Source: Acidobacteriota bacterium (GTDB taxonomy: Bacteria > Acidobacteriota > Terriglobia > Acidiferrales > UBA7541). Taken from it: 45,798 bases of DNA. The stretch's first letter is position 1. The number at the start of each line of letters is the position of its first letter. A program made the position numbers and the translations under genes. This document shows positions 1 through 7,773 of the stretch, in pieces. The stretch lies in assembly GCA_003223295.1 (NCBI GenBank), contig QHYM01000107.1, positions 1-45,798 of the forward strand. Reading direction: 5' to 3'. The notes under the pieces were generated by a model, which was not told the origin of the DNA, searched no databases, and saw only the letters and a program-made list of their open reading frames with translations.

Positions 1-279
1 TTCCGGAGTTAAATCACGTTGCGTAAGGCCTTGCTGTTCGATGAGAAGCCGCACGACGGAAACTGCATCCGCTTCTGGAATTGCGTAGTGCGCTTGCTCG
101 TAGCGTTCCACGAGTAAGGTCAGAAGTTCGATTGCTTCCACTTCTGCGGAAGACGGGTCCTCAAGAGCTGTCAATTGGAAGAGGGTGTTTGTATACACTT
201 CCAGTTCTTTGTCATTGTGTATGACGCGGGGAGCACCCTTCGCAATCATTTTTGCCGGGTCTGAGAGAACTGTATTCAT
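1..279 (-). CDS. higA: HigA-type antitoxin, partial (cut by window start)
   Basis: This is the antitoxin half of a HigB/HigA toxin-antitoxin pair. It is expected to bind and neutralise HigB and to repress the shared promoter. The ATG at 279-277 overlaps the HigB stop as ATGA, so the two are translationally coupled. The frame stays open for 93 codons to the window edge. The segment ELLTLLVERYEQAHY followed by IPEADAVSVVRLLIEQQ and GLTQRDL is the conserved entry to the HigA helix-turn-helix region (COG5499 type); the rest of the DNA-binding domain lies outside the window. The assignment is from visible family resemblance plus operon position and is fairly secure. Confidence 0.8.
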   Translation of the reverse strand, partial: MNTVLSDPAKMIAKGAPRVIHNDKELEVYTNTLFQLTALEDPSSAEVEAIELLTLLVERYEQAHYAIPEADAVSVVRLLIEQQGLTQRDLTPE

Positions 280-605
280 TTTGCACCAAATCTCCGATCC
301 CATTTTCGGGGATCGTTGTACTCTTTGTGTGTCAGGAAAGACCGAATGTGGACGTGTCCTTCCGTCCGTTTCTCATCTGTTGTCTTTGCATAGTGAATGA
401 CCGTGATGAGCCTGTACCGGTTTCGCCGGATGTTGAACACCACGTATCCGTTGATGTAGTCGGCGTCGCGAAACATGAGCCGAACTTCCGCAAAATTGTG
501 CCATCGGACGCCTTCGACTATAGCAACCCATGCCTTGATTTCATTCGCAGCATCTGGATACTCCTGCATGGCCTCCCTCAGATGCTTGCGCGTCACAATA
601 TGCAC
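276..605 (-). CDS. higB: HigB-type mRNA interferase toxin
   Basis: Small RelE/HigB-fold toxin of about 109 residues, predicted to cleave mRNA on the ribosome. Visible HigB family features are the N-terminal MHIVTRKHLREAM helix, the WHNFAEVRLMFRDAD segment, FNIRRNRYRLITVI and the C-terminal HVHIRSFLTHKEYN. I chose the GTG at 605 because family members begin at MHxVTRK. The frame could open at a TTG at 641, but that codon coincides with a TTGACT -35 box and the operator. No ribosome binding site is visible, and the predicted transcription start falls on or next to the GTG, suggesting a leaderless mRNA. It overlaps higA by 4 bases. Expression is probably autoregulated through the 616-636 inverted repeat. 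Confidence 0.85.
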   Translation of the reverse strand: MHIVTRKHLREAMQEYPDAANEIKAWVAIVEGVRWHNFAEVRLMFRDADYINGYVVFNIRRNRYRLITVIHYAKTTDEKRTEGHVHIRSFLTHKEYNDPRKWDRRFGAK

Positions 606-611
606 TGACCA

Positions 612-641
612 ATGATACTTCACAATATGTGAAGTAGTCAA
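612..641 (-). promoter_or_regulatory. higBA promoter
   Basis: On the minus strand TTGACT (641-636) and TATCAT (617-612) are separated by 18 bp. The predicted start of transcription is 6-7 bp downstream of the -10 box, which is the GTG of higB at 605. The whole element is overlapped by the 616-636 inverted repeat. The boxes were read by eye; no transcript evidence is available. Confidence 0.6.
616..636. promoter_or_regulatory. HigA operator: 9-bp perfect inverted repeat
   Basis: TACTTCACA (616-624) and TGTGAAGTA (628-636) are perfect inverted arms around a 3-bp centre. They occupy the spacer between the higBA -35 and -10 boxes. Antitoxins of this family bind such palindromes to repress their own operon, so this is very likely the autoregulatory operator. 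It also argues that the toxin starts downstream of it, at 605. Confidence 0.7.
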
Positions 642-835
642 GCGCGATTGCGCGCCACAAAATGAAGCTTGCTCGGGAAAGCCAGTGAAAGGGCTAAGCG
701 ATCCGCAATTGCTGTTAGGCGACTGCAGGAATTGGTTCGGCTAGTCTTCCAGGCGGGAACAGTCTGTCATCATGAGGACTCCTCCACCTAGTTGGGTGTT
801 GCGCCCCCAAAACGAGTCGCGTATTCTCGTGCGGG
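642..835. other. intergenic region between higBA promoter and Sel1 gene
   Basis: About 190 bp between the divergent higBA promoter and the Sel1-repeat gene. I see no convincing coding frame, hairpin or consensus promoter for the plus-strand gene here. Confidence 0.4.
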
Positions 836-1948
836 ATGCTGGCTTCGATTATCAGTTTGGCGATTACCCTCCTTAGTTGCCAAGCTCCTGCGAATTCCCT
901 GACGCTCCAGGGGGATGTTCGCCTCCAGGACAGCCCACGCCAACTGCCTGCCCAAGATTTTGCACAGCTGCAGGCTCAGGCTGAGGGTGGCAACGCTACA
1001 GCGCAGTTGAAGTTGGCACGGACCTATGAATCTGGCGTGGGCGTTCCCCGGGATGACCGACTGGCTGCACAGTGGTATCGAAGGGCTGCTGAACAAGGCA
1101 ACTCTGAAGCGCAGGACGCACTGGGTACCAAGTATCTCGTCGGTCACGGTCTGGAACAAAATAAGGAAGAGGCTGTGAAATGGTTCCGAAAATCGGCTCG
1201 CCAGGGAAATGGAAGCGCGATGTACCACTTGGGCGTCGCCTATTATAACGGCGACGGAGTGGCAGTCGACGACAGCCTCTCTTACGCTTGGTTTATATTG
1301 GCAAGTGAAGCTGGCAATCAGAGCGCGCCGGAGGCCGTAAAGAGAGCCGAATCGGAACTGAAGCCAGTGACCATCGACAAGGCTTTTAAGAAAATTGCAG
1401 AAATGTACGAAAATGGTGGAAGCCTGCCTGAAAACCAGGCCGAGGCGGCTCGTTGGTGGTCGAGGGCTGCGGCCAGAGGAGATCAGGATGCCCAGGTCGG
1501 GCTTGGCCTCACATTAGTCAGCGGACAAGGAGCCCCGTCAGACGTCGCCAGGGGGCGGCACTTGTGCAATGAAGCTGCGAAGAAGAACAACCACCGCGCG
1601 GAATATTGCATGGGCTATATATACCAGCGTGGCCTTGGCGTTACGCGGGACGCGAAGAAAGCCAGGTCTTGGTATGGACGCTCTGCAGCAAAGGGCGAGA
1701 TTCAGGCAATAAGGACATTGGCCCTAATGGAAGCAACCGGCGATGGCGGAAAAATTGATCGCGTGGATGCATTTCTGCTCTACGCGAAACTCGCCGAAAC
1801 GGGCGATCAGGATGCGCTGCATAGCCTGGCCAAACTCAAGAAGGAAATTACTCCAAAGGAGTGGGAACTGTTGCAGAAGCCCCTCCTACATCTGCGCATC
1901 GACCCTGCAAAGTTAGACCTCGTCCTACAAAAGATGGACACTAGCTGA
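836..1948 (+). CDS. Sel1-repeat (TPR-like) exported lipoprotein
   Basis: Protein of 370 residues made of Sel1-like helical repeats, a scaffold for protein-protein contacts. The N-terminus MLASIISLAITLLSCQ is a short signal peptide ending in a lipobox-like LLSC, so it is probably anchored in a membrane facing the periplasm. Sel1 repeats are recognisable by A-x-W-Y/F-R-A-A-x-Q-G-N and G-x-G-V patterns: GVGVPRDDRLAAQWYRRAAEQGN, then GHGLEQNKEEAVKWFRKSARQGN, GDGVAVDDSLSYAWF, a degenerate middle repeat, and GLGVTRDAKKARSWYGRSAAKGE. The start is the only reasonable ATG before the hydrophobic core. It stands alone on the plus strand. The specific partner or pathway cannot be told from sequence. Confidence 0.85.
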   Translation: MLASIISLAITLLSCQAPANSLTLQGDVRLQDSPRQLPAQDFAQLQAQAEGGNATAQLKLARTYESGVGVPRDDRLAAQWYRRAAEQGNSEAQDALGTKYLVGHGLEQNKEEAVKWFRKSARQGNGSAMYHLGVAYYNGDGVAVDDSLSYAWFILASEAGNQSAPEAVKRAESELKPVTIDKAFKKIAEMYENGGSLPENQAEAARWWSRAAARGDQDAQVGLGLTLVSGQGAPSDVARGRHLCNEAAKKNNHRAEYCMGYIYQRGLGVTRDAKKARSWYGRSAAKGEIQAIRTLALMEATGDGGKIDRVDAFLLYAKLAETGDQDALHSLAKLKKEITPKEWELLQKPLLHLRIDPAKLDLVLQKMDTS

Positions 1949-2032
1949 AGTTCATCGTCTTGTACCTAGGAAGGCTGTTGAATTCAGCGATGATCCTATT
2001 TCCCCACTGTGGCTCCTTACTCGGAATGTTCA

Positions 2033-2080
2033 GAACTTCCCAAGGTTCGGACGTGGGTTCGATTCCCATCGCCCGCTCCA
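2033..2080 (+). pseudogene. tRNA-Gly 3'-half fragment, probable attachment-site remnant
   Basis: The segment contains a complete T arm (GTGGG, TTCGATT, CCCAT), the 3' acceptor strand CGCCCGC, discriminator T and encoded CCA, which match bacterial tRNA-Gly. An anticodon loop TTCCCAA (CCC anticodon) is flanked by GAAC and GGTTC; the stem lacks one base relative to a regular 5-bp stem. The 5' half (acceptor GCGGGCG and D arm) is absent upstream. Together with the adjacent tyrosine recombinase remnant this looks like the att copy left by an element that integrated into a tRNA-Gly gene. Confidence 0.65.
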
Positions 2081-2105
2081 ACAAAAGAACAACTTAGCGC
2101 ACGCT

Positions 2106-2333
2106 TTACGCTGCTACGGCTGCCCCATTTGGCTCCAATTGAAGGAAATTCTTTACCACTTCAGTTGGGATTTTACCTGTGTAGAGCGCCGTCATGTCAG
2201 ATGACGTGTGGCCCATCTGCTGACGAATCACTGCGGATGAGACTCGCGTAAGTTCCCATCTTCTATTGCAACCGCGCCTAAACGCGTGCATTCCGCCCTT
2301 TGGTAAGCCGAGACTCTTCAGAGCCGGAAGGTT
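2106..2333 (-). pseudogene. tyrosine recombinase (phage-type integrase) C-terminal remnant
   Basis: The reading frame encodes only the last ~75 residues of a tyrosine recombinase. The catalytic box HAFRR (His-x-x-Arg), QQMGHTSS (Gly-His) and the nucleophile tyrosine in TALYTG are all present, preceded by GLPKGGM, which is typical of the approach to the HxxR box. An in-frame stop at 2336-2334 closes the frame upstream and no N-terminal or core-binding domain is found. It lies 25 bp from the tRNA-Gly fragment, the usual place for an integrase, and is antisense to the start of the serine recombinase remnant. It cannot be functional as it stands. Confidence 0.75.
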
Positions 2334-2379
2334 TCAGATAACTCAAAGGCTGTGGGGATCCGGTGTCACTGGAACTGGC

Positions 2380-3139
2380 CTCACGCGGGGGCAGGCAAAG
2401 CGAGTCTACTTGTTCTCGGGCTTGCTGGTTTGTGGTGAGTGCGGAGGAAGCATCACCTTGGTTGGCGGACGGGGGAAGACTTCGCGGTCGGAATACGGTT
2501 GCTCGCTTCACGCGCAGCGAGGCAACAGCGTTTGCAAGAACGATCTCAGGATTCAGCGGCAGCAGATGGAAGACCGTCTTCTGGCTGGATTGCAGGACAA
2601 AGTGCTCCGCGAGCAGTTTATCGATTACGTGATTTGCGGACTCCAAGAGGAACTTCGCCAGCGGCATGAAGCATTCGAATTGGGACTCAAGGCACTTCGG
2701 GATGAGAGGCAGCGCATCGAGGCGGAACTGAGGCGCCTGGTTGAATCCATCGCCGTGGGGAATGGTTCGCCCACAGTCATGGCCGCAATCGCTGAGCGAG
2801 AGGCTAGGCTTCGGGAAATCATGAATCAGGTGATCGAACCCGGCCCTGGGTTGCTCCAAGAAAAACTCGAGGAGCTACGGACTTTTGCAGTCTCCCGATT
2901 GACGCGCTTGCGCGAGCTACTGACGAACCCCGGCGCAATCCACGAGGCGAGAGCACTGCTAGCCGAACAGATCGGGAAGTTTACACTGGAGCGCGTCGAG
3001 GAAAATGGCAAGGTCAGCTTTAAGGCCAAATGGAAACATAGACTTCTTCGGGGAAGAGGCACTTACACAACTGAGTGGTGCCGGGGGCCAGAATCGAACT
3101 GGCTACGCCCGCCTTTTCAGGGCGGCGCTCTACCAATGA
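2380..3139 (+). pseudogene. large serine recombinase remnant (zinc ribbon and coiled coil only)
   Basis: This encodes the C-terminal half of a large serine recombinase. It begins near GLTRGQAKRVYLFSG, followed by a zinc beta-ribbon with CGEC and two further cysteines (YGCS and VCKN), then a long charged coiled coil (about 2630-2990). The N-terminal resolvase catalytic domain with its serine is missing; upstream sequence is antisense to an integrase fragment. Near 3022-3034 the frame shifts: the other frame continues with IDFFGEEALTQ and ends at a TGA at 3137-3139, inside the tRNA-Phe gene on the opposite strand. It is a decayed recombinase. The frame-shifted tail is inferred from the way it reads on. 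Confidence 0.75.
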
Positions 3140-3150
3140 GCTACCCCGGC
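3076..3150 (-). tRNA. tRNA-Phe (GAA)
   Basis: Complete cloverleaf on the minus strand: acceptor GCCGGGG/CCCCGGC, D arm GCTC/GAGC, anticodon stem CCGCC/GGCGG with loop CTGAAAA (anticodon GAA), T arm GCCAG/CTGGC with TTCGATT, discriminator A, and CCA encoded in the DNA. A consensus promoter lies just upstream. The 3' half overlaps the end of the serine recombinase remnant on the other strand. Confidence 0.95.
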
Positions 3151-3167
3151 GTTTTGGGAGCTTTTCA

Positions 3168-3196
3168 ATTTTAGGGGCGTTGCCCAGAGGTGTCAA
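3168..3196 (-). promoter_or_regulatory. tRNA-Phe promoter
   Basis: On the minus strand a perfect TTGACA (3196-3191) and TAAAAT (3173-3168) are spaced by 17 bp, ending 17 bp before the tRNA 5' end. This is a near-consensus housekeeping sigma promoter. It gives tRNA-Phe its own transcription start even though it follows the ftsK cluster on the same strand. Confidence 0.75.
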
Positions 3197-3232
3197 TTCG
3201 GCGCGCTCCGGCACTTGCGACAAGATGCGTCA

Positions 3233-3631
3233 TTACGCCCGCGAGAGGGAAATCAACCCAATATAGCTTCGCCAACTGCGCCCGGCCAGACCGAGGGGTG
3301 GCTCTGCCATGAAAGCCAATAGTAAGGGGGCGGCAGAAATCAGGATGAGCAAGGAACCAACAGTTTGCAAAGCCTGCCGCCAGCTTGACTGGTGTAGTTG
3401 GAAATAGAGCCCCAGGGTCACGTTCACAAGGGCTGCAGCAAGCAAATAAATGTGCCGCGATACGTACATCATGCGCAGTTCCGCGGGCAATTGCTTCATG
3501 TCGGGATGATGGTGGCCCAGCACCTGTCCCGTCAGCAAAAACGCTACCACGGCCATGATTCCAACGATGAGGTGAGCGCGACGCAGCATGGGCGGGACGG
3601 ATACTAGCACGAAGCGCGCCAAGCGCATCAT
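3233..3631 (-). CDS. small four-helix membrane protein of unknown function
   Basis: Protein of 132 residues with about four hydrophobic segments (around residues 20-40, 58-78, 85-105 and 112-128) separated by short charged loops, including a histidine-rich turn GHHHPDMKQ after the first helix. Its start overlaps the ftsK stop (ATGATGA context; ATG at 3631 or 3628), so it is translationally coupled to ftsK and most likely the last gene of that operon. I do not recognise the family and give no function. Confidence 0.65.
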   Translation of the reverse strand: MMRLARFVLVSVPPMLRRAHLIVGIMAVVAFLLTGQVLGHHHPDMKQLPAELRMMYVSRHIYLLAAALVNVTLGLYFQLHQSSWRQALQTVGSLLILISAAPLLLAFMAEPPLGLAGRSWRSYIGLISLSRA

Positions 3632-6000
3632 TGCTGCGATTCGTCAAATTCCTTCATCCAGTTGCGGTTCTTCAGGACTTCGCGGGGCTTGGTGCCATCG
3701 GGCGGGCCGACGATGCCGTCCTTCTCCATGAGATCGATCAAGCGCGCAGCCCGGCCATAGCCAATCCGCAAGCGGCGTTGCAAGGTTGATGTGGAAGCGC
3801 GGCCAGCGTCGCAAACCACGCGAATCGCGTCCTGGTACAAATCATCATCCACATCCGCGCCGCCATCGGCGTCCGCCTCATCGGCGCCTCCGCCAGCCTT
3901 GCCATTCTCCTCTTTCGGCGCTTCCAGCAGTTCTTCCTGATACTTCGCTTGCGCCTGCTCGCGCCAGAAATCGCAAACTTCGCTGATCTCATCTTCGCTG
4001 ACCAGCGGTCCGTGAATGCGATGTAGCCGCGCCGAACCTGCCGGCAAGTAGAGCATGTCGCCACGGCCGAGCAACGACTCGGCGCCGTTCGAATCGAGAA
4101 TCGTGCGCGAGTCCACTTTGCTGGCCACGCGGAAAGAAATCCGGGCAGGGAAGTTGGCCTTGATCAAGCCGGTGATCACGTCCACCGACGGCCGCTGTGT
4201 CGCGAGAATCAGATGAATTCCTACAGCGCGTGCCATCTGTGCCAGCCGCGTGATGGATTCTTCCACGTTATTTGTGTCTACCATCATCAGGTCGGCCAGT
4301 TCGTCGATGACAATGATGAGGTAAGGGAGTGGCTTGTGCTGGGGCTCTTCGACGTTTTCGAAAAGCGAGAGCGATTGCTCTTTCTTGAAGGTCCGGTTGT
4401 ACTGATCGATATTGCGAACACCGCGCTGCGCCAGCAGCTTTAGACGGTTCTCCATCTCGCGTGTGGCGTTGCGCAGGACGTTCGAAGCAACCTTTGGATC
4501 CGTCACGACCGGCGCGATCAAGTGGGGAATATTTTCATAAAGACTCAGCTCCAGCCGCTTCGGATCGACGAGCACCATCTTCACGTCGTCCGGACTCGCC
4601 TTGTACAAAATCGACATCATGAGCGAGTTGATGAAAACGCTCTTGCCCGTGCCCGTAGAGCCGGCGATCAGCAGATGGGGCATGGCGGCCAGTTCGGTCA
4701 CGCGAATCCGGCCGTGGAGGTCACGCCCCATGGCCAGTGTCAGCTTGCTCGGCGAATGGATGAATTCCGGCGCTTCGATAATTTCGCGCAGCGCGATGGT
4801 TTGCCGTTTATCGTTCGGAACTTCGATGCCGATGGTGGACTTCCCGGGAATGCGCTCGATGAGGATGGATTCCGCTTGCAGAGCAAGGCACAAGTCTTCC
4901 GTCAGACTGATAATGCGGCTGTACTTGATGCCGGCTTCGGGCTTGAATTCGAACGTGGTGACGACCGGCCCCGGGTTGATCTGCGTGACGCGCCCCTGGA
5001 CGTCAAATTCGAGGCACTTGGCTTCAATCGCCCGCGCGCGCTGCTTCAGTTCGTCTTCATCGAGTTTCTGGCTGCGCTCACCTTCGCGCAGCAGCGCGGG
5101 GGGAGGGAGCTTGTAATTCGGGCTGCCCCTCGCAATCTTGGGCTCGGCTGCTTTCTTGGCTGAGGGCTTTTCCGTGTCGCGGTGGAAAACGAAAATCGGC
5201 GCCTTCACGACGCTAGACTTGTCCTTCTTGTCGTCCGCTTCTTCGGCCTCGAGCTCATCGTTTAGCGTGCTGCCTGTATCCAGCAGGGCAGTCTTGCTGA
5301 TGGCTTGCGGTGGCACGGGCTTCCTTCCCGAGAGGCGCGATTCTTCCACGCGACGCCGCATGCGTTGTTGCTCGCGTTCTTCTTGCCAGGCGTGCCAGCG
5401 TGCTTGTGCCTTCTGGAGAAGGCCCAGGCGCTCCACGGCTCCGATAGGCCCTTTCGGCCCAGTGGCCCAGGCATGCGTGCCGGCAAAGGAAAATCGCGTG
5501 GTCATAAACAGCGAAGTGAAGAAGAGAGCCACGGCAACCAAGAGGGCTCCCCAAAAGTTAAAGCCCGCGAGCAGTTCGCTGGAAATCAGCGAGCCCACAA
5601 TCCCGCCCGCGGGAATTGTTCCGCGCACGGCAGGGAAGGGAAACAGAGCTAGCAGGGACGGCAGGGAAACCAATAAGAGGAAGTAGCCGGCCACGGTGGC
5701 GCCTTGTGAGTCAATGGCGCGGCTTCGGCACCACCGCCAGCCAATGACCAATACCGCTGCCGGCAAGAGAAACGCCGCAAACCCAAAGACCTGAAAGAGC
5801 AGATCCGAAGCATTTGCGCCAACCGGGCCCATCCAATTGTTGGTTACGGCGACATCGGATGGCTGCGCGCTGACGTTGAACGAAGCATCGCGCGGAAAGT
5901 ACGAAAGCAGCGCCAGCGCGATTAAAACCGCCAGCGAGATGCACAAGAAGCCCACTAACTCGTTCAGCCGCTTGTTTTGAGTCGGAGTAAGAAAGCGCAC
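3628..6000 (-). CDS. ftsK: DNA translocase FtsK/SpoIIIE
   Basis: Hexameric ATP-driven DNA pump at the division septum that moves and decatenates chromosome termini. Of 790 residues, four membrane helices lie within the first ~165, then a charged linker (about 200-300), then the motor. Walker A GSTGTGKS is near residue 447 and Walker B LIIVIDELAD near 561. The C-terminal ~70 residues form the winged-helix gamma domain (AIRVVCDAGRASTSTLQRRL, GYGRAARLIDLMEKDGIVGP) that reads oriented chromosomal sequences. Length and order are normal for a short-linker FtsK. It sits between uppP and a small membrane protein on the same strand, linking wall-lipid recycling and division. Confidence 0.96.
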   Translation of the reverse strand: MRFLTPTQNKRLNELVGFLCISLAVLIALALLSYFPRDASFNVSAQPSDVAVTNNWMGPVGANASDLLFQVFGFAAFLLPAAVLVIGWRWCRSRAIDSQGATVAGYFLLLVSLPSLLALFPFPAVRGTIPAGGIVGSLISSELLAGFNFWGALLVAVALFFTSLFMTTRFSFAGTHAWATGPKGPIGAVERLGLLQKAQARWHAWQEEREQQRMRRRVEESRLSGRKPVPPQAISKTALLDTGSTLNDELEAEEADDKKDKSSVVKAPIFVFHRDTEKPSAKKAAEPKIARGSPNYKLPPPALLREGERSQKLDEDELKQRARAIEAKCLEFDVQGRVTQINPGPVVTTFEFKPEAGIKYSRIISLTEDLCLALQAESILIERIPGKSTIGIEVPNDKRQTIALREIIEAPEFIHSPSKLTLAMGRDLHGRIRVTELAAMPHLLIAGSTGTGKSVFINSLMMSILYKASPDDVKMVLVDPKRLELSLYENIPHLIAPVVTDPKVASNVLRNATREMENRLKLLAQRGVRNIDQYNRTFKKEQSLSLFENVEEPQHKPLPYLIIVIDELADLMMVDTNNVEESITRLAQMARAVGIHLILATQRPSVDVITGLIKANFPARISFRVASKVDSRTILDSNGAESLLGRGDMLYLPAGSARLHRIHGPLVSEDEISEVCDFWREQAQAKYQEELLEAPKEENGKAGGGADEADADGGADVDDDLYQDAIRVVCDAGRASTSTLQRRLRIGYGRAARLIDLMEKDGIVGPPDGTKPREVLKNRNWMKEFDESQQ

Positions 6001-6052
6001 GTAGATCTCCTCAGCTTCTGGGGAAGGCTAAGTGTTGCGGCAGGTGCCGGCG

Positions 6053-6895
6053 CTATCGCAATCCTGCCTGGAGGAACGCCCAAACCAAGATGATGATACC
6101 AAACACGAGCCGGTAGACAACAAATACTTTCAAGGTGCGTGTGCGCAGGTAACGTAGGAAAAAAGCGATGACAAAATACCCCGCGACGCCCGAAACGAGC
6201 ACGCTGATCGCCAGCGTGGAAAGCGGCAAATCCAGGCCACCAGCCTTGTGCATCTTGAGCAACTTGGGGACTTCCGTGAGTACGGCACCGGCGACCACCG
6301 GCGCAGACAGAAGAAACGAAAAGCGAGTGGCAGCCTCGCGCGTGAAGTTTCGGAAAAGCCCGGTCGTGATGGTAATTCCAGAGCGCGATACTCCGGGCCA
6401 CAATGCAATGGCCTGGGCCGTTCCGATACCTACCGCATCGCGCAGATTCGATTGCCAAAGAGTTCGTGTCAGGTTTGTGCGCGAGTCTGCCCACGACATT
6501 AGCAGCGCCACCACAACCAAGGATACCCCGATGATCATCGGCTGGCGCAATTCGTCTTCGATGTAATGATGAAAAGCCTTTCCTAGAACGGCCGCTGGGA
6601 GTGTTCCAATGACCATGTACCAGAACATTCGGCGATTCTGTGCCACCTGCTCGGTGGTTGCACTCGCGGGGTACGTGATCCCCACTCCGCACAATGCCAG
6701 CGTCAGCCAATCCTTGAAGAAGTACATAACGACGGCTGCCAATGTTCCTGCGTGCAGCGCCACGTCGAAAGCGAGCCCGGGATCCCGCCAATGCAGCATC
6801 CACGGGAACAAGGTCAGGTGGGCTGTGCTGCTGATGGGCAGGAATTCCGTGAGCGCCTGCACCAGAGCCAGAATGATTGCCTGATAGAGGGGCAT
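6053..6895 (-). CDS. uppP: undecaprenyl-diphosphatase UppP/BacA
   Basis: Integral membrane phosphatase that recycles undecaprenyl pyrophosphate to the carrier lipid used for peptidoglycan and other envelope polymers; overproduction of the family gives bacitracin resistance. Of 280 residues, the first signature QALTEFLPISSTAHL (residues 13-27, with the conserved Glu) and the second, PGVSRSG with its arginine, are intact. About eight hydrophobic helices cover the protein. It starts 5 bp after the upstream acetyltransferase stop and precedes ftsK by about 50 bp, all on the minus strand, so the three are probably cotranscribed. Confidence 0.95.
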   Translation of the reverse strand: MPLYQAIILALVQALTEFLPISSTAHLTLFPWMLHWRDPGLAFDVALHAGTLAAVVMYFFKDWLTLALCGVGITYPASATTEQVAQNRRMFWYMVIGTLPAAVLGKAFHHYIEDELRQPMIIGVSLVVVALLMSWADSRTNLTRTLWQSNLRDAVGIGTAQAIALWPGVSRSGITITTGLFRNFTREAATRFSFLLSAPVVAGAVLTEVPKLLKMHKAGGLDLPLSTLAISVLVSGVAGYFVIAFFLRYLRTRTLKVFVVYRLVFGIIILVWAFLQAGLR

Positions 6896-6900
6896 GAAGA

Positions 6901-7383
6901 TTATGATTCCTTTTGCGCCGGCTTCGCTTTCGAAGTGCCCGGCAGGATTTTGCGCATCTCGTAAGCGTCGATGTGCTTCAGATAATAGCGTTTCAAAGTC
7001 GCCTCGATACGATAGCCGCGACTCTTCCAGAAGGCAACCGCCGCATCATTATCGACGGCCGTCTCCAACAAAATGGACCGCACGCCGCGCGCCGCAAGAT
7101 TCGATTCCAGCATTTCCAACAGTGCGGCTCCAATGCCGTGCCTGCGGTGCTTCGCATCCACGTCCAGTGTAATAATGTGGGCCAACGGGGGATTTTCCTC
7201 GCTCAAGATGAACCCGACGATCTTCCCGCCCTGTTCGGCGATGACACAGTCGGCGGAAGCGAGTGTCAAAAAATAACGAAGCGTTGTCTTCGAGTAGGAA
7301 ATCCCCGGTGGGAAGCACGACTGGTCCAGCTTGTATAGCGCTGCGAAGTCGCGCGGGTCATACGAGCGGAGCGAGGGCGGCAT
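6901..7383 (-). CDS. GNAT N-acetyltransferase, RimI-like
   Basis: Protein of 160 residues of the GNAT fold, using acetyl-CoA to acetylate an amine, by family resemblance possibly the N-terminus of a protein such as S18. The acetyl-CoA loop is RRHGIGAAL (R-x-x-G-x-G/A), preceded by the beta strand IITLDVD. The C-terminal LETAVDNDAAVAFWKSRGY resembles RimI proteins (N-x-x-A-x-x-F-Y/W-x-x-x-G-F/Y). It begins an apparent minus-strand operon with uppP and ftsK. GNAT substrates cannot be fixed from sequence, so the RimI label is only a likeness. Confidence 0.8.
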   Translation of the reverse strand: MPPSLRSYDPRDFAALYKLDQSCFPPGISYSKTTLRYFLTLASADCVIAEQGGKIVGFILSEENPPLAHIITLDVDAKHRRHGIGAALLEMLESNLAARGVRSILLETAVDNDAAVAFWKSRGYRIEATLKRYYLKHIDAYEMRKILPGTSKAKPAQKES

Positions 7384-7466
7384 GGCGGGATTGTAGCCCA
7401 GAACGTCGTCGAGTTGCCGATTGCGGGCAGGCCGTACCGGTCTCGGTTCGGTAGGTCAATTCAAAA

Positions 7467-7495
7467 TGACTAGACATCTGACTAGTCTTTATGTA
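7467..7495 (+). promoter_or_regulatory. candidate promoter/operator of the Phd-VapC pair
   Basis: The heptamer TGACTAG occurs twice in direct orientation (7467-7473 and 7479-7485), 12 bp apart, the second extended to the palindrome GACTAGTC. A weak -35/-10 pair can be drawn as TGACTA (7467-7472) and TATGTA (7490-7495) with 17 bp between them. Phd/VapB antitoxins autoregulate through such repeats. The boxes are poor, so this is a moderate-confidence call. Confidence 0.4.
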
Positions 7496-7519
7496 AAACT
7501 ACACGAGAGGAGAACAATC

Positions 7520-7747
7520 ATGGCTTCTTGGCAATTGCAGGACGCAAAAGCGCGCTTCACGAAGTTTCTCAATACCGCCCTCAAGAAAGGTCCGCAAATC
7601 GTTACCCGCCGAGGAGTGGAGACTGCTGTACTTGTTCCCATCCACGCATGGAGGTCTCTGCAACAGACCACGCAACCCACTTTGAAGAAGTTGCTGCTTG
7701 ATCCCGGTCCTCGCTTTCCAAACATGGCTCCCAAGAGGGCGCGTTGA
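7520..7747 (+). CDS. Phd/YefM-family antitoxin
   Basis: Antitoxin of 75 residues. The MASWQLQDAKARF start, followed by GPQIVTRRGVETAVLVP and HAWRSL, is the classic Phd/YefM DNA-binding fold, and the C-terminal LLLDPGPRF tail should wrap the toxin. I chose the ATG at 7520 because an AGAGGAG ribosome binding site (about 7505-7511) precedes it and homologues begin at this methionine, although the frame is open further upstream. The PIN toxin gene follows after 26 bp. Together they form a type II toxin-antitoxin unit, probably self-repressed through the repeats at 7467-7487. Confidence 0.88.
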   Translation: MASWQLQDAKARFTKFLNTALKKGPQIVTRRGVETAVLVPIHAWRSLQQTTQPTLKKLLLDPGPRFPNMAPKRAR

Positions 7748-7773
7748 AGCGTTCGTAAGCGCGTGGAATTCAA

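Noticed and set aside
2009-2251. 80-codon plus-strand open frame over the tRNA-Gly fragment
   Set aside because: It is the translation of tRNA sequence (WVRFPSPAPT) and of the antisense of an integrase stub.
4522-5163. 213-codon plus-strand open frame opposite ftsK
   Set aside because: Antisense shadow of ftsK motor domain.
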